Below, in pieces: positions 26,988-35,817 of a stretch of 64,000 nt of DNA. A program made the position numbers and the translations under genes. The notes under the pieces were generated by a model. The model saw only the letters and a program-made list of their open reading frames with translations, searched no databases and had not been told where the DNA came from. The stretch's first letter is position 1; each line of letters starts with the position of its first letter. This stretch comes from DATJLY01 sp035518375 (GTDB taxonomy: Bacteria; Pseudomonadota; Alphaproteobacteria; ATCC43930; CGMCC-115725): positions 19,206 through 83,205 of the forward strand of contig DATIXQ010000123.1 in NCBI GenBank assembly GCA_035518375.1, given 5' to 3'.

Positions 26988-28067
26988 ATGTGGCCCGACC
27001 GCCGCCTCGCCGATCTTTTCGGCATCGAACATCCGATCCTGCTTGCGCCGATGGCGGGCGCGATCGATTGGGAGATCGCGGCCGCGGTGGCGGAGGCAGG
27101 CGGGCTTGGCGCGATCCCGGCGGCGATGCTCGACGCGCAAAAGCTCGCGGCGCAAGTGGCGAGCTACCGCGCGAATACGAAGCGCCCGGTCAACCTCAAT
27201 TTCTTCTGCCACCAGGCACCGGTGCCGAGCAACGCGCGCGAGACGGCCTGGCGCGACCGGCTCAAGCCCTATTACCGCGAACTCGGCATCGATCCGGCGG
27301 CGCCGGTGCCAAGCTCGATGCGCGCGCCCTTCGACGAGCCGTTCTGCGCCGTCGTCGAGGAATTGCGGCCCGAGGTGGTGAGCTTCCATTTCGGCCTGCC
27401 CGAGAAGGCGCTCCTCGCGCGCGTCAAGGCGGCGGGCTGCCGCGTCTTGAGCTCGGCCACGACCGCGGCCGAGGCGAAGTGGCTCGAGGAGGCGGGCTGC
27501 GATGCCGTGATCGCGCAAGGCTCGGAGGCGGGCGGGCACCGCGGCATGTTCCTCACCGACGACCTCGCGGCGCAGGTCGGCACCTTCGCGCTCGTGCCGC
27601 AGGTCGTCGATGCGGTGAAGGTGCCGGTGATCGCCGCGGGCGGCGTCTCCGACGCGCGCGGCATCGCCGCGGCCTTCGCGCTCGGCGCCGCGGGCGTGCA
27701 GGTCGGCACCACATATCTCTGGGCTGCGGAATCGAAGATTTCCGCGCTCCACCGCAAGGCGCTCGCGGAGGCGGGCTCGGATGCGACCGCGCTTACCAAC
27801 GTCATGTCCGGGCGGCCGGCGCGCGGCATCTTGAACCGCGCGATCCGCGAGCTTGGACCCGTCTGCGACGTGGCGCCGGAATTCCCGTTGGCGGCCGGCG
27901 CCCTGGCGCCGCTTCGCGCCAAGGCCGAGGCGCAAGGCTCGGGCGATTTCTCGCCGCTCTGGGCGGGCCAGGCGGCGGCCTTGGGCCGCGCACTCCCGGC
28001 CGCCGAGGCGACGCGCCGCCTTGCCGCCGAGGCACAGGAACTAATGCGCAATCTTGCCGGCCGGTAG
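26988..28067 (+). CDS. Nitronate monooxygenase/2-nitropropane dioxygenase family flavoprotein
   Basis: A 359-residue FMN-dependent TIM-barrel enzyme. It starts with the family N-terminus (LFGIEHPILLAPMAGAIDWE), has the catalytic-histidine loop QGSEAGGHRGMF (His near residue 184) and the FMN-phosphate motif PVIAAGGVSDARGIAAAFAL then GVQVGTTYL. Class I members oxidise alkyl nitronates; others are NADH:quinone or enoyl-ACP reductases. GAGAGGGAG precedes ATG 26988. It is the last gene of the GST operon, consistent with detoxification of nitro compounds or electrophiles. Confidence 0.87.
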   Translation: MWPDRRLADLFGIEHPILLAPMAGAIDWEIAAAVAEAGGLGAIPAAMLDAQKLAAQVASYRANTKRPVNLNFFCHQAPVPSNARETAWRDRLKPYYRELGIDPAAPVPSSMRAPFDEPFCAVVEELRPEVVSFHFGLPEKALLARVKAAGCRVLSSATTAAEAKWLEEAGCDAVIAQGSEAGGHRGMFLTDDLAAQVGTFALVPQVVDAVKVPVIAAGGVSDARGIAAAFALGAAGVQVGTTYLWAAESKISALHRKALAEAGSDATALTNVMSGRPARGILNRAIRELGPVCDVAPEFPLAAGALAPLRAKAEAQGSGDFSPLWAGQAAALGRALPAAEATRRLAAEAQELMRNLAGR

Positions 28068-28159
28068 CGGCAACCACTTGCCAGTCGCCGCCGCGATCAT
28101 AGGCCGTCCAATAATCGCAGCGGCATTGAGGCTACGCGGGGCCGCCTAGGAGAAAGATA

Positions 28160-28687
28160 TTATTGTAATTCTGTAGATTGCATCCGTCTTAGCCGCCGAA
28201 AGAGACGCTTGAGCACTAGTCCGTTTCCAACAACGTTGATCCCGCCCGCCTCGACGATAAGCGATACGTTCGCCTCTTCCCAGGTGAGCATCGCTGGAAG
28301 CGCCTCCACGAACACGGTTTTCGACTCCATTTGCCCCCTGACGCGATATCCGTAGCGGTGGAGCAGCAGTGAAATCTGTAATCGTAACCGTTCGAGCTCC
28401 ATCGCCGCCGTGACGAACATTCGATGCGGAAATGACTCCCATAGGAATGCAACGAAGAAAAGGTTGCCTCCGAGGGCGCCGCCGATGTGGGCTCCGAGCA
28501 CAGCCCCAAGACCAAGTGGTCTAGCAAACGAGGCAGCCGTTTGAAGTAAGATATTGACGCCTGTAACGATAATGACCGAATAAACGAGTTGGCGGCGTGA
28601 CTGCACAAGGAAAAATCGCTTCCTCAGTGGGACGCAACATACCGGCCTTGTTGCCTGAAAAATGGATCCGCGCCTGCTGCCGGTCAT
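28160..28687 (-). CDS. Hypothetical small membrane protein, atypically low GC
   Basis: A possible 175-residue protein, not recognised. It shows two hydrophobic stretches (LVYSVIIVTGVNILLQTAA and a glycine-rich GAVLGAHIGGALGGNLFFVAFL), then an amphipathic part with ERLRLQISLLLHRYGYRVRG and a soluble tail. Base composition here is clearly more AT-rich than the flanking genes, suggesting acquired or relict DNA. The start is uncertain; no good ribosome site precedes the first ATG, and two other frames are also open across part of the stretch. It lies just downstream of gyrB on the same strand. Confidence 0.45.
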   Translation of the reverse strand: MTGSRRGSIFQATRPVCCVPLRKRFFLVQSRRQLVYSVIIVTGVNILLQTAASFARPLGLGAVLGAHIGGALGGNLFFVAFLWESFPHRMFVTAAMELERLRLQISLLLHRYGYRVRGQMESKTVFVEALPAMLTWEEANVSLIVEAGGINVVGNGLVLKRLFRRLRRMQSTELQ

Positions 28688-28735
28688 GCACTAGGTTTTG
28701 GCATCAGGTTTTGGCAATGTGCCTTCGGGTCCGCC

Positions 28736-31165
28736 TCAGACGTCGAGGTTCGCGACCGCGAGGGCGTTCGTCTGGATGAAGTCGCGCCGCGGCTCGACGA
28801 GATCGCCCATCAAGGTCGAGAATGTCTCCTCCGCGAGGTCGGCGTGCGGCACCTTCACCTGGAGAAGCGTGCGCGCGTCGGGATTGAGCGTCGTCTCCCA
28901 GAGCTGGTCCGGGTTCATCTCGCCCAAGCCTTTATAGCGCTGGATGTCGCCCTGCTTCGGCCCCAAGGCCAGCACCGCGGCAAGAAGCCCGCACGGGCCG
29001 TTGACGGCGGTCTCCTTGTCCTTGGTGACGAGGCGGCCGGGCGCGGCATAGGTCTCGGCCAATTCCGCGTGACGGTCGTGAAGGCGGCGTGCCTCGGCGC
29101 TCTTGAGGAGCCCGGCATCGAGAAGCCGCTCCTCGGTCACGCCGAGAAGGGTGCGCGCGACAAGGATGCCGCGCTTTTCGACGCTGCCGCGCCACCCGCG
29201 CTCAAGCGGGTCGCTCACCGCGTCGAGCCGCCGCGCGAGCGCGTGGGCCGCGTCCTCCGCGCGGGCCGGGTCGTCGAGAAGCGTGGCATCGAGGAAGCCG
29301 CCGATCGCCGCCTGCTCGACCGCATCGAGGCTGCCGGCCTTGCGCGCCATCGGCTGCAAAAGAGTACGCACCGTGCGCGCCTGATCGACGAGCTGGCGCA
29401 GGTCGTTGCCGGCGCGCTCGACGCCATCGTGCTGGCGCAGCACGACGTCGCGGATGCCGGCGCTGATGCAATATTCTTCGAGCGCGGCATCGTCCTTCAG
29501 ATAGACCGCGCGGCCTTGGCCGCGCTTCACCTGGTAGAGCGGCGGCTGCGCGATATAGACGAAGCCCTTGTCGATGAGCTCCGGCATCTGGCGGAAGAAG
29601 AAGGTGAGAAGGAGCGTGCGGATGTGGCTGCCGTCCACATCGGCGTCGGTCATGATGATGATGCGGTGGTAGCGCGCCTTTGTCGCGTCGAACTCCTCGG
29701 GGCCGATGCCGGTGCCGAGCGCGGCGATGAGCGTGCCGATCTCCTGCGAGCTGAGCATCTTGTCGAAGCGCGCGCGCTCGACATTGAGGATCTTGCCCTT
29801 CAAGGGCAGGATCGCCTGGAAGCGGCGGTCGCGGCCCTGCTTCGCCGAACCGCCGGCGCTGTCGCCCTCGACGATGAAGATCTCGCTCTTCTCCGGCTCG
29901 CGCTCCTGGCAGTCGGCGAGCTTGCCGGGGAGGCTCGCGATGTCGAGCGCGCCCTTGCGCCGCGTCAGCTCGCGCGCCTTGCGCGCCGCCTCGCGCGCGG
30001 CCGCCGCCTCGACCACCTTGGCGACAATGCGGCGCGCGTCAGAGGGATGCTCCTCGAGCCATTGCTGGAGCCCGTCGGCCACGATCCCCTCGACCACCGG
30101 GCGGACCTCGCTCGAGACGAGCTTGTCCTTCGTTTGCGAGGAGAATTTCGGGTCGGGCGCCTTGATCGACAGGATCGAGGAAAGCCCCTCGCGCATGTCC
30201 TCGCCGGTCAGGGGCACGCGCTCTTTCTTCGCGATGCCGCTTTCGTTGGCGTACTGGTTCACGGTGCGGGTGAGCGCGGCGCGGAATCCGGCCAAATGCG
30301 TGCCGCCGTCGCGCTGCGGGATGTTGTTCGTGAAGCACAGCATCGTCTCGTGATAGGAGTCGGTCCACTCCATCGCGACCTCGACCGTGACGCCGTCGCG
30401 CTCGCCCATGATGGTGATCGGCGGCACGTGCAGCGCCTGCTTCGAGTGGTCGAGATATTTGACGAAGGCGACGAGCCCGCCCTCGTAATGGAGCACGACC
30501 TGCTTCGGCTCGACCCCGCGCGCGTCGTTCAATTCGAGCGTCACGCCGGAATTGAGGAACGCGAGTTCCCGCAGCCGGTGCTCCAAGGTCGCGCAATCGA
30601 ACTCGGTGCGGGTGAACACCTTCTGGCTCGGATGGAAGGTGATCTCGGTTCCGGTCCTGTCGCCGACAGCGGCACCCTCGGCGAGCGGGCTCTCCGGATC
30701 GCCGTCGTGGAACTGCATGAAATATTCGTGCCCGTTGCGCCAGATGCGCATGTCGAGCGTGGACGACAGCGCATTCACCACTGAGACGCCGACCCCGTGC
30801 AGCCCGCCCGACACCTTGTAGGCGTTCTGGTTGAATTTCCCGCCGGCATGGAGCCGGGTCATGATGACCTCGGCCGCGGACACGCCCTCCTCGGGGTGAA
30901 TGTCGACCGGAATGCCGCGGCCGTTGTCGGTGACGGTGCAGGAGCCGTCGGCGTTGAGGGTGACGATGATGCGGTCGCAGAAGCCGGCAAGTGCCTCGTC
31001 GATGGCGTTGTCGACCACCTCGTAGACCATGTGGTGCAGGCCCGAGCCGTCGTCGGTGTCGCCGATATACATGCCCGGACGCTTCCTGACCGCGTCGAGC
31101 CCGCGCAGCACCTGGATCGATGCGGCGTCGTATTCGTCGGGGACAATGGGATGGGGTTCGGCCAT
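28736..31165 (-). CDS. gyrB: DNA gyrase subunit B
   Basis: An 809-residue ATPase subunit of DNA gyrase, which introduces negative supercoils with GyrA. The GHKL ATPase domain has VYEVVDNAIDEALAG, DNGRGIPVD and GGLHGVGVSVVNAL; the transducer domain follows; the Toprim domain has EGDSAGGSAKQGRDR (about 430) and MTDADVDGSHI (about 505); the C-terminus is RYKGLGEMNPDQLWETT. The length is normal for alphaproteobacteria. It lies 7 nt after recF in the same orientation, the classic recF-gyrB arrangement. Confidence 0.98.
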   Translation of the reverse strand: MAEPHPIVPDEYDAASIQVLRGLDAVRKRPGMYIGDTDDGSGLHHMVYEVVDNAIDEALAGFCDRIIVTLNADGSCTVTDNGRGIPVDIHPEEGVSAAEVIMTRLHAGGKFNQNAYKVSGGLHGVGVSVVNALSSTLDMRIWRNGHEYFMQFHDGDPESPLAEGAAVGDRTGTEITFHPSQKVFTRTEFDCATLEHRLRELAFLNSGVTLELNDARGVEPKQVVLHYEGGLVAFVKYLDHSKQALHVPPITIMGERDGVTVEVAMEWTDSYHETMLCFTNNIPQRDGGTHLAGFRAALTRTVNQYANESGIAKKERVPLTGEDMREGLSSILSIKAPDPKFSSQTKDKLVSSEVRPVVEGIVADGLQQWLEEHPSDARRIVAKVVEAAAAREAARKARELTRRKGALDIASLPGKLADCQEREPEKSEIFIVEGDSAGGSAKQGRDRRFQAILPLKGKILNVERARFDKMLSSQEIGTLIAALGTGIGPEEFDATKARYHRIIIMTDADVDGSHIRTLLLTFFFRQMPELIDKGFVYIAQPPLYQVKRGQGRAVYLKDDAALEEYCISAGIRDVVLRQHDGVERAGNDLRQLVDQARTVRTLLQPMARKAGSLDAVEQAAIGGFLDATLLDDPARAEDAAHALARRLDAVSDPLERGWRGSVEKRGILVARTLLGVTEERLLDAGLLKSAEARRLHDRHAELAETYAAPGRLVTKDKETAVNGPCGLLAAVLALGPKQGDIQRYKGLGEMNPDQLWETTLNPDARTLLQVKVPHADLAEETFSTLMGDLVEPRRDFIQTNALAVANLDV

Positions 31166-31172
31166 AACGTTC

Positions 31173-32339
31173 CTAGATCCTCGTCGGCACGACCGCCGCG
31201 TCGGCGACCGTGAAGAATTGCGCGGTACCCATCAGCGGCGCGAAGAGCGCGGCATCGGTTCCGGTGAGCCAGGCTTGTGCTGCAATTTCGGTAAGCGCCG
31301 TGAAAAGCGCGGCGCGGCGGCCCGCATCAAGGTGCGCCGCGACCTCGTCGAGCAGCAGGATCGGCGGCACGCCCGCGACCTGCCATTCGAGCCGCGCGTG
31401 CGCCAGCACGATCGAGATGAGGAGCGCCTTCTGCTCGCCGGTCGAGCACAGCGCTGCCGCCATGCCGCTTGCCCGGTCATGGACGACAAGGTCCGAGCGG
31501 TGCGGGCCGACGGCGGTCGTGCCGCTTTCGCCATCGCTCTTCCGCGCCGCTGCAAGGCGCCGGCGCAATTCGTCTTCGGCGGCGAGCGCGGGCATGGCGC
31601 CGAGCATCGTCTCGATCTCGCCCTTAAGGGTGAGAACGGCGCTCGGGAACGGCCCCTCGGCTGCGGCGCAAGCGGCGTCGAGCCGCGCAACTAATGTCTG
31701 GCGCGCGGCGGTGACGGCGATGCCGTCCGCGGCCAAGGTCTCCTCGAGCGTCGCGAGCCACGCCGGATCGGCCGGTCCCTCGCGCAACAGGCGCGCACGC
31801 TCCTTCAGCGCGTGCTCAAAGGTTGAGAGCCGCGTTGCGTGCCCCGCATCGAAGCCCAGTACGAGACGGTCGAGAAAGCGCCGACGGCCGCTGCTGCCTT
31901 CGATGAAAAGCCGGTCCATCTGCGGCGTCAGCCAGACAAGGTGCGCAAGGTGCGCAAGCTCGGCCTGGGTCTTTGCCTTCGCGCCATCGATCTTGACGAT
32001 GCGCCGCTCGCCCGACGGGCTTGCTGCGTCGCGGCCGGTGCCGACCTGGATCGGGCCGTCGGCAGTCGCGATGCGCGCGGCGATGGTCCAGGCGCCGGGC
32101 GCGACTTCGGTCGCGCGCGCGGGCGGCACGCGGCGGTCGATCTCGGCGAGCTTCGCACGGCGCAGGCCACGCCCAGGTGCCAGGAACGAGATCGCCTCCA
32201 ATAAGTTGGTCTTGCCGGCGCCGTTCTCGCCCGAAAGTACGACGGGGCGATCGTCGGCTTCGAACCGCAAGGCGCCGTAGCCACGAAAATCAGTAAGGGA
32301 AAGCCGGGACACGGCCGGCCGGAACGATGAAGCCGGCAC
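31173..32339 (-). CDS. recF: DNA replication and repair protein RecF
   Basis: An SMC-like ATPase that loads RecA at single-stranded gaps with RecO and RecR. Walker A is SGENGAGKTNLLEAISFL, the signature-like region is STGEQKALLIS, and Walker B is PILLLDEVAAHLD. The start is uncertain: GTG 32339 gives 388 residues and GTG 32309 gives 378, with Walker A then at residue 27, closer to E. coli RecF. A TATAAG box right before 32339 favours the later start. It is followed by gyrB and preceded by the coiled-coil gene and dnaN. Confidence 0.93.
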   Translation of the reverse strand: MPASSFRPAVSRLSLTDFRGYGALRFEADDRPVVLSGENGAGKTNLLEAISFLAPGRGLRRAKLAEIDRRVPPARATEVAPGAWTIAARIATADGPIQVGTGRDAASPSGERRIVKIDGAKAKTQAELAHLAHLVWLTPQMDRLFIEGSSGRRRFLDRLVLGFDAGHATRLSTFEHALKERARLLREGPADPAWLATLEETLAADGIAVTAARQTLVARLDAACAAAEGPFPSAVLTLKGEIETMLGAMPALAAEDELRRRLAAARKSDGESGTTAVGPHRSDLVVHDRASGMAAALCSTGEQKALLISIVLAHARLEWQVAGVPPILLLDEVAAHLDAGRRAALFTALTEIAAQAWLTGTDAALFAPLMGTAQFFTVADAAVVPTRI

Positions 32340-32446
32340 GTCCCTTATATGGGGATCGCCGCGTCCGACCGCCAGCGCGCCGTCCGGTCCTGGTTCGAGC
32401 ACCGTCAGGTCAAACCCTTCCCGCCGCTGCGGCCCGGATCGGCATC

Positions 32447-32686
32447 TCAGGTGAGCTTGAGAAGAGTAAAAAGAAGCGCGTCAATGGCGCCAACGATGGC
32501 GATGGTCCGCATCGTGAGCGAGGCTTCCATCTTGTCGATGGTGGCTTCCAGCTTCTCGAGATCTGCCTTCGTCGCAAGCTGCGGAAAAAGAAAGAGGTTA
32601 GCCGCCTCGGCGTGGGCTTCCGCCTGCTCGCGTGCGACGCCGTGCTGTTCGAGATACTTGCTGAACCCGAGTGTATCGATGGTCAT
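32447..32686 (-). CDS. Small coiled-coil membrane protein between dnaN and recF
   Basis: A 79-residue protein starting 1 nt after the dnaN stop, so it is likely translated with dnaN. The N-terminal half (GFSKYLEQHGVAREQAEAHA) resembles the DUF1640/CCDC90-like proteins of alphaproteobacteria. The middle is a charged coiled coil (ATKADLEKLEATIDKMEASL), and the last 20 residues form one membrane helix (TIAIVGAIDALLFTLLKL). Function is unknown; relatives often lie in toxin-antitoxin-like or housekeeping contexts. Its position inside the replication operon is the notable point. Confidence 0.75.
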   Translation of the reverse strand: MTIDTLGFSKYLEQHGVAREQAEAHAEAANLFLFPQLATKADLEKLEATIDKMEASLTMRTIAIVGAIDALLFTLLKLT

Positions 32687-32687
32687 G

Positions 32688-33806
32688 TCAGACCCGCATC
32701 GGCATGAGGACGTAGAGCGCGCTCGCGTCGGCGGTGTCGCGCACCACGGTCGGCGAGGCAGCGTCCGCCATGGCGAAGGAGGCGCCGTCGCCCTCGATCT
32801 GCTCGGCGATGTCGAGGAGATAGCGGGCGTTGAAGCCGATCTCCAAGGGCTGCGCGGTGTAGCGCACTTCGAGCTCCTCGCTCGCGGTGCCGTTCTCCGG
32901 GCTCGTCGCCGACAGCGTGAGGCTGCCGCGCTCGAGGGCCAGCTTTACGGCGCGGCTGCGCTCGGTCGAGATGGTCGAGACGCGATCGACTGCCTCGGCG
33001 AAGGGCTTGCATTCGACCTCGAGGATGCGGTCGTTGCCGGTCGGGATGACGCGGTCGTAGTCGGGGAAGGTGCCGTCGATGAGCTTCGACGTGAGGACCG
33101 TGGTGCCGAAGCTGAAACGGACCTTGGTGTCGGAAAGCGCGATCGCCACGTCCTGGTCCATCTCGTCCAGGAGCTTGCGCAGCTCAAGCACGGTCTTGCG
33201 CGGCACGATCACGCCCGGCATGCCGTTCGCTCCTTCGGGCAGCGGGATCTCCATGCGCGCGAGACGGTGGCCGTCGGTCGCGACCGCGCGCAGCATCGGC
33301 ACGTCGTTCGACTTGGCGGCGTGGAGATAGATGCCGTTCAGGTAATATCGTGTCTCCTCGGTCGAGATGGCGAACCGGGTGCGGTCGATGAGCCGCTTCA
33401 GGTCGGCCGCGGAGAGCATGAAATTGAAGGGCAGGTCGCCCCCCGCCATGAGCGGGTAATCCTCGGGCGGCAGGCACTGGAGCGTGAAGGTCGACCGGCC
33501 CGAGCGCAGACTCATGGCCGCCTTGTCGCCGCCGGCGTCGAGCTCGACCTGGGCGCCCTCGCGCAACTTGCGGATGATGTCGTAAAGCGTATGAGCAGGG
33601 ACGGTGGTCGAGCCCTTGCGCGCGTTCTGGCTCGCAATCGAGGCGACCATCTCGATGTCCATGTCGGTGGCCGACAGGGCAAGCTTGCCATCCTCGGCAC
33701 GAATGAGGACGTTCGAGAGGATCGGGATGGTGTTGCGCCGCTCGACCACGCTCTGGACGTGGCCCAGCGCGCGAAGCAGCGCGGAACGTTCGATCGTGAG
33801 CTTCAT
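32688..33806 (-). CDS. dnaN: DNA polymerase III beta subunit (sliding clamp)
   Basis: A 372-residue clamp that encircles DNA and tethers polymerase III. It has the three repeated clamp domains; recognisable pieces are MKLTIERSALLRALGHVQSV at the start, LSATDMDIEM in domain 1, TDGHRLA in domain 2 and the terminal YVLMPMRV that lines the partner-binding cleft. It is downstream of dnaA but separated by a terminator, so it probably has its own promoter (a TATAGT box at 33910-33915 on this strand is a candidate). Confidence 0.97.
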   Translation of the reverse strand: MKLTIERSALLRALGHVQSVVERRNTIPILSNVLIRAEDGKLALSATDMDIEMVASIASQNARKGSTTVPAHTLYDIIRKLREGAQVELDAGGDKAAMSLRSGRSTFTLQCLPPEDYPLMAGGDLPFNFMLSAADLKRLIDRTRFAISTEETRYYLNGIYLHAAKSNDVPMLRAVATDGHRLARMEIPLPEGANGMPGVIVPRKTVLELRKLLDEMDQDVAIALSDTKVRFSFGTTVLTSKLIDGTFPDYDRVIPTGNDRILEVECKPFAEAVDRVSTISTERSRAVKLALERGSLTLSATSPENGTASEELEVRYTAQPLEIGFNARYLLDIAEQIEGDGASFAMADAASPTVVRDTADASALYVLMPMRV

Positions 33807-33932
33807 GGCGGGACAATTCGGTTAGGTGTGGAAGTCCCTCGGCGCCTCGAAGCCCCCTCCGCGGCGCCCCGGCGTCCCTAGCAATCCGGCTGGAACGGAA
33901 CGGGACGGCACTATAGCACGCCCGCGATTTTT

Positions 33933-33964
33933 CGAGAAGAAAAGGGGCCGATTCGCGCGGCCCC
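33933..33964 (-). terminator. Rho-independent terminator after dnaA
   Basis: On the minus strand a GC stem GGGGCCG/CGGCCCC (33944-33964) is followed directly by TTTTCTTCTCG. It sits 51 nt beyond the dnaA stop and would separate dnaA from dnaN transcription. The remaining 33807-33932 contains only a weak -10-like TATAGT for dnaN. Confidence 0.75.
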
Positions 33965-34014
33965 TTGCCCTTCTCGGCCGGCCGGGGAGGCGGGGCCGGC
34001 GCCCGGGCTTTGGC

Positions 34015-35433
34015 TCAGGTTTCGAGCATCCGCCGCAACAGCTCGATGTCCTCATAGAGCGAGCGGTCGGCGGTGCGCAGCTCCTCGATCTTGCGTACGG
34101 CGTGCATCACCGTGGTGTGGTCGCGCCCGCCGAATTTGCGCCCGATCTCGGGGAGCGAGCGCGGCGTCAGCTGCTTGCAGAGATACATTGCCACCTGGCG
34201 CGGCCGCGCCACGGCGCGGGCGCGGCGCGCCGAATGCATGTCGGCGAGGCGGATGTTGTAGTGCTCGGCGACCCGTTTCTGAATCTCGTCGATCGTGACG
34301 CGGCGGTCGTTGGCGCGGAGCAGGTCGTGCAGAACCTCCTGCGCGCCCTCGAGCGTGATCGCGCGACCGACCAGTTGCGTGTGGGCGTAGATGCGGTTCA
34401 AGGCGCCTTCGAGCTCGCGCACGTTCGAGGTGATCTTGTGCGCTAGGAACTCGAGCAGCTTCGGCGGCACCGGCGTCTTCATCTGTTCGGCCTTGGCCTG
34501 AAGGATGCCGAGGCGCAGCTCGTAGGTGGTCGGATGAAGGTCGGCGACGAGGCCCCAGCCGAGGCGCGACTTCAGGCGCTCCTCCATGCCTTCGAGGTCG
34601 GACGGCGACTTGTCGGCCGAGATCACGATCTGCCGGTTCTGGTCGACGAGGGCGTTGAAGGTGTGGAAGAACTCCTCCTGGGTCGAATCCTTGCCGCTGA
34701 TGAACTGCACGTCGTCGATCATGAGCACGTCGACCGAGCGGAACTGCTCCTTGAAGGCCATCGTGTCCTTGAAGCGCAGCGCCCGGATGAACTGGTACAT
34801 GACTTTCTCGGCCGAGAGATAGATCACGCGGCGCGACGGGTCCTCGCGGCGGATGTGCCACGCGATCGCGTGCATGAGGTGCGTCTTGCCGAGGCCGACC
34901 CCGCCATAGAGGAAGAGCGGATTGTACGGAACGCTGCGCTGCGCGCTGACGGCCGCCTCGGCGACGCGGCGGGCCGCCGCGTGCGCCAGCTCGTTCGGCT
35001 TGCCGACGACGAAATTCTCGAACGTGAAGCGCGGATCGAGTGCCGCGCCGACATCCTTGTCGTCGACCGGCTCTTCGCCCTTTTCGATGCTCTTCTCGGA
35101 TTTTTCGGGCTTGGCCTCGCGCCGCGCGGGTTCGGCCGCCTCTCCCGGCGCGGGCGCCCCGCCCAGCAGGATCTCGACCGCGGCAACAGAGCTGTTCTCG
35201 GCGTTCCAAAGCGCGCGCAGCCGATCGGCGTAATGCTGCGCCACCCAGTCGCGCAGGAACCGCGTCGGCACCGCGATCCTGACGCGGCCGTCGACAAGCT
35301 CGATGAACGTCATCGAGCGCAGCCAGCTGCGATAGGCGGGCTCGCCAAACTCCTCGCGCATCCGCGCGCGTACCCGCGCCCACTGTCCCTGCACGTGCGG
35401 ATCGTGATCGTCCCGGCGCGCCATCGCGGTCAT
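34015..35433 (-). CDS. dnaA: Chromosomal replication initiator DnaA
   Basis: A 472-residue initiator ATPase. Domain I is at 1-90, followed by a charged linker rich in Glu/Lys/Pro. Domain III has Walker A YGGVGLGKTHLMHAI (about 175) and Walker B VDVLMIDDVQFISGK (about 235). DNA-binding domain IV ends with ARPRQVAMYLCKQLT and GRDHTTVMHAVRKI. Two starts are possible, ATG 35433 and ATG 35424. The upstream 384 bases are described separately. The dnaA-dnaN-recF-gyrB order is conserved. Confidence 0.97.
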   Translation of the reverse strand: MTAMARRDDHDPHVQGQWARVRARMREEFGEPAYRSWLRSMTFIELVDGRVRIAVPTRFLRDWVAQHYADRLRALWNAENSSVAAVEILLGGAPAPGEAAEPARREAKPEKSEKSIEKGEEPVDDKDVGAALDPRFTFENFVVGKPNELAHAAARRVAEAAVSAQRSVPYNPLFLYGGVGLGKTHLMHAIAWHIRREDPSRRVIYLSAEKVMYQFIRALRFKDTMAFKEQFRSVDVLMIDDVQFISGKDSTQEEFFHTFNALVDQNRQIVISADKSPSDLEGMEERLKSRLGWGLVADLHPTTYELRLGILQAKAEQMKTPVPPKLLEFLAHKITSNVRELEGALNRIYAHTQLVGRAITLEGAQEVLHDLLRANDRRVTIDEIQKRVAEHYNIRLADMHSARRARAVARPRQVAMYLCKQLTPRSLPEIGRKFGGRDHTTVMHAVRKIEELRTADRSLYEDIELLRRMLET

Positions 35434-35817
35434 GCCCCGCGCCCGGCTCTAAATGCTGAATAAATAAATTGGCGAATATGCTTTTTTTTCACGCGCGTCC
35501 CCCCAACCACACACCGGATCGAGCGACGAACCATCTTTCGGCGGGGAGACGACAACCCCTCGCCGTTCGAGTGCGTGAGCGATGCAGTTTCGAGCGTGAT
35601 GCTCACGTTCTACTTGCCCGCTCGTCGCTAAACACTTGTCTGCTTTGAGCGTCTCCGACGCTCGCAAGCGCCGCGACCTTCTCCTTCTGGCCCCCGCATC
35701 CGGCGCGAAAAAAACTCTACCGTTGCCGAATAGGAGAAGGCAACTAGACTGAATGGGGAACGATGAAAATTTTTTGACGCGCGTTGCAAATGCAACGCCA
35801 CGTTCAGTTGCGCGCGG
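35434..35817. other. Intergenic region dnaA-rpsT, possible origin or dnaA control region
   Basis: 384 bases without a convincing gene. The part nearest dnaA (35450-35495) is AT-rich, with TAAATGCTGAATAAATAAAT and an eight-base T run, unusual in this GC-rich genome. A second AT-rich stretch lies at 35700-35780. No clear TTATNCACA DnaA box was found by eye on either strand, so an origin is possible but unproven; alphaproteobacterial origins are often elsewhere (for example near hemE or parAB-gid). A dnaA promoter is expected here. Confidence 0.4.
35781..35798 (-). terminator. Candidate terminator of rpsT
   Basis: A perfect 8-bp inverted repeat GCGTTGCA-AA-TGCAACGC, 20 nt beyond the rpsT stop, followed on the minus strand by GCGTCAAAAAATTTTC. 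The T-run is short and delayed, so termination strength is uncertain. Confidence 0.5.

Noticed and set aside
32327..33881. Plus-strand open frames opposite recF's start, the small coiled-coil gene and dnaN
   Set aside because: They are antisense to recognised genes, and the conserved protein motifs are all on the minus strand.
35500..35520. Candidate DnaA box CAACCACACA
   Set aside because: Only the CACA end matches TTATNCACA; the first four positions disagree.
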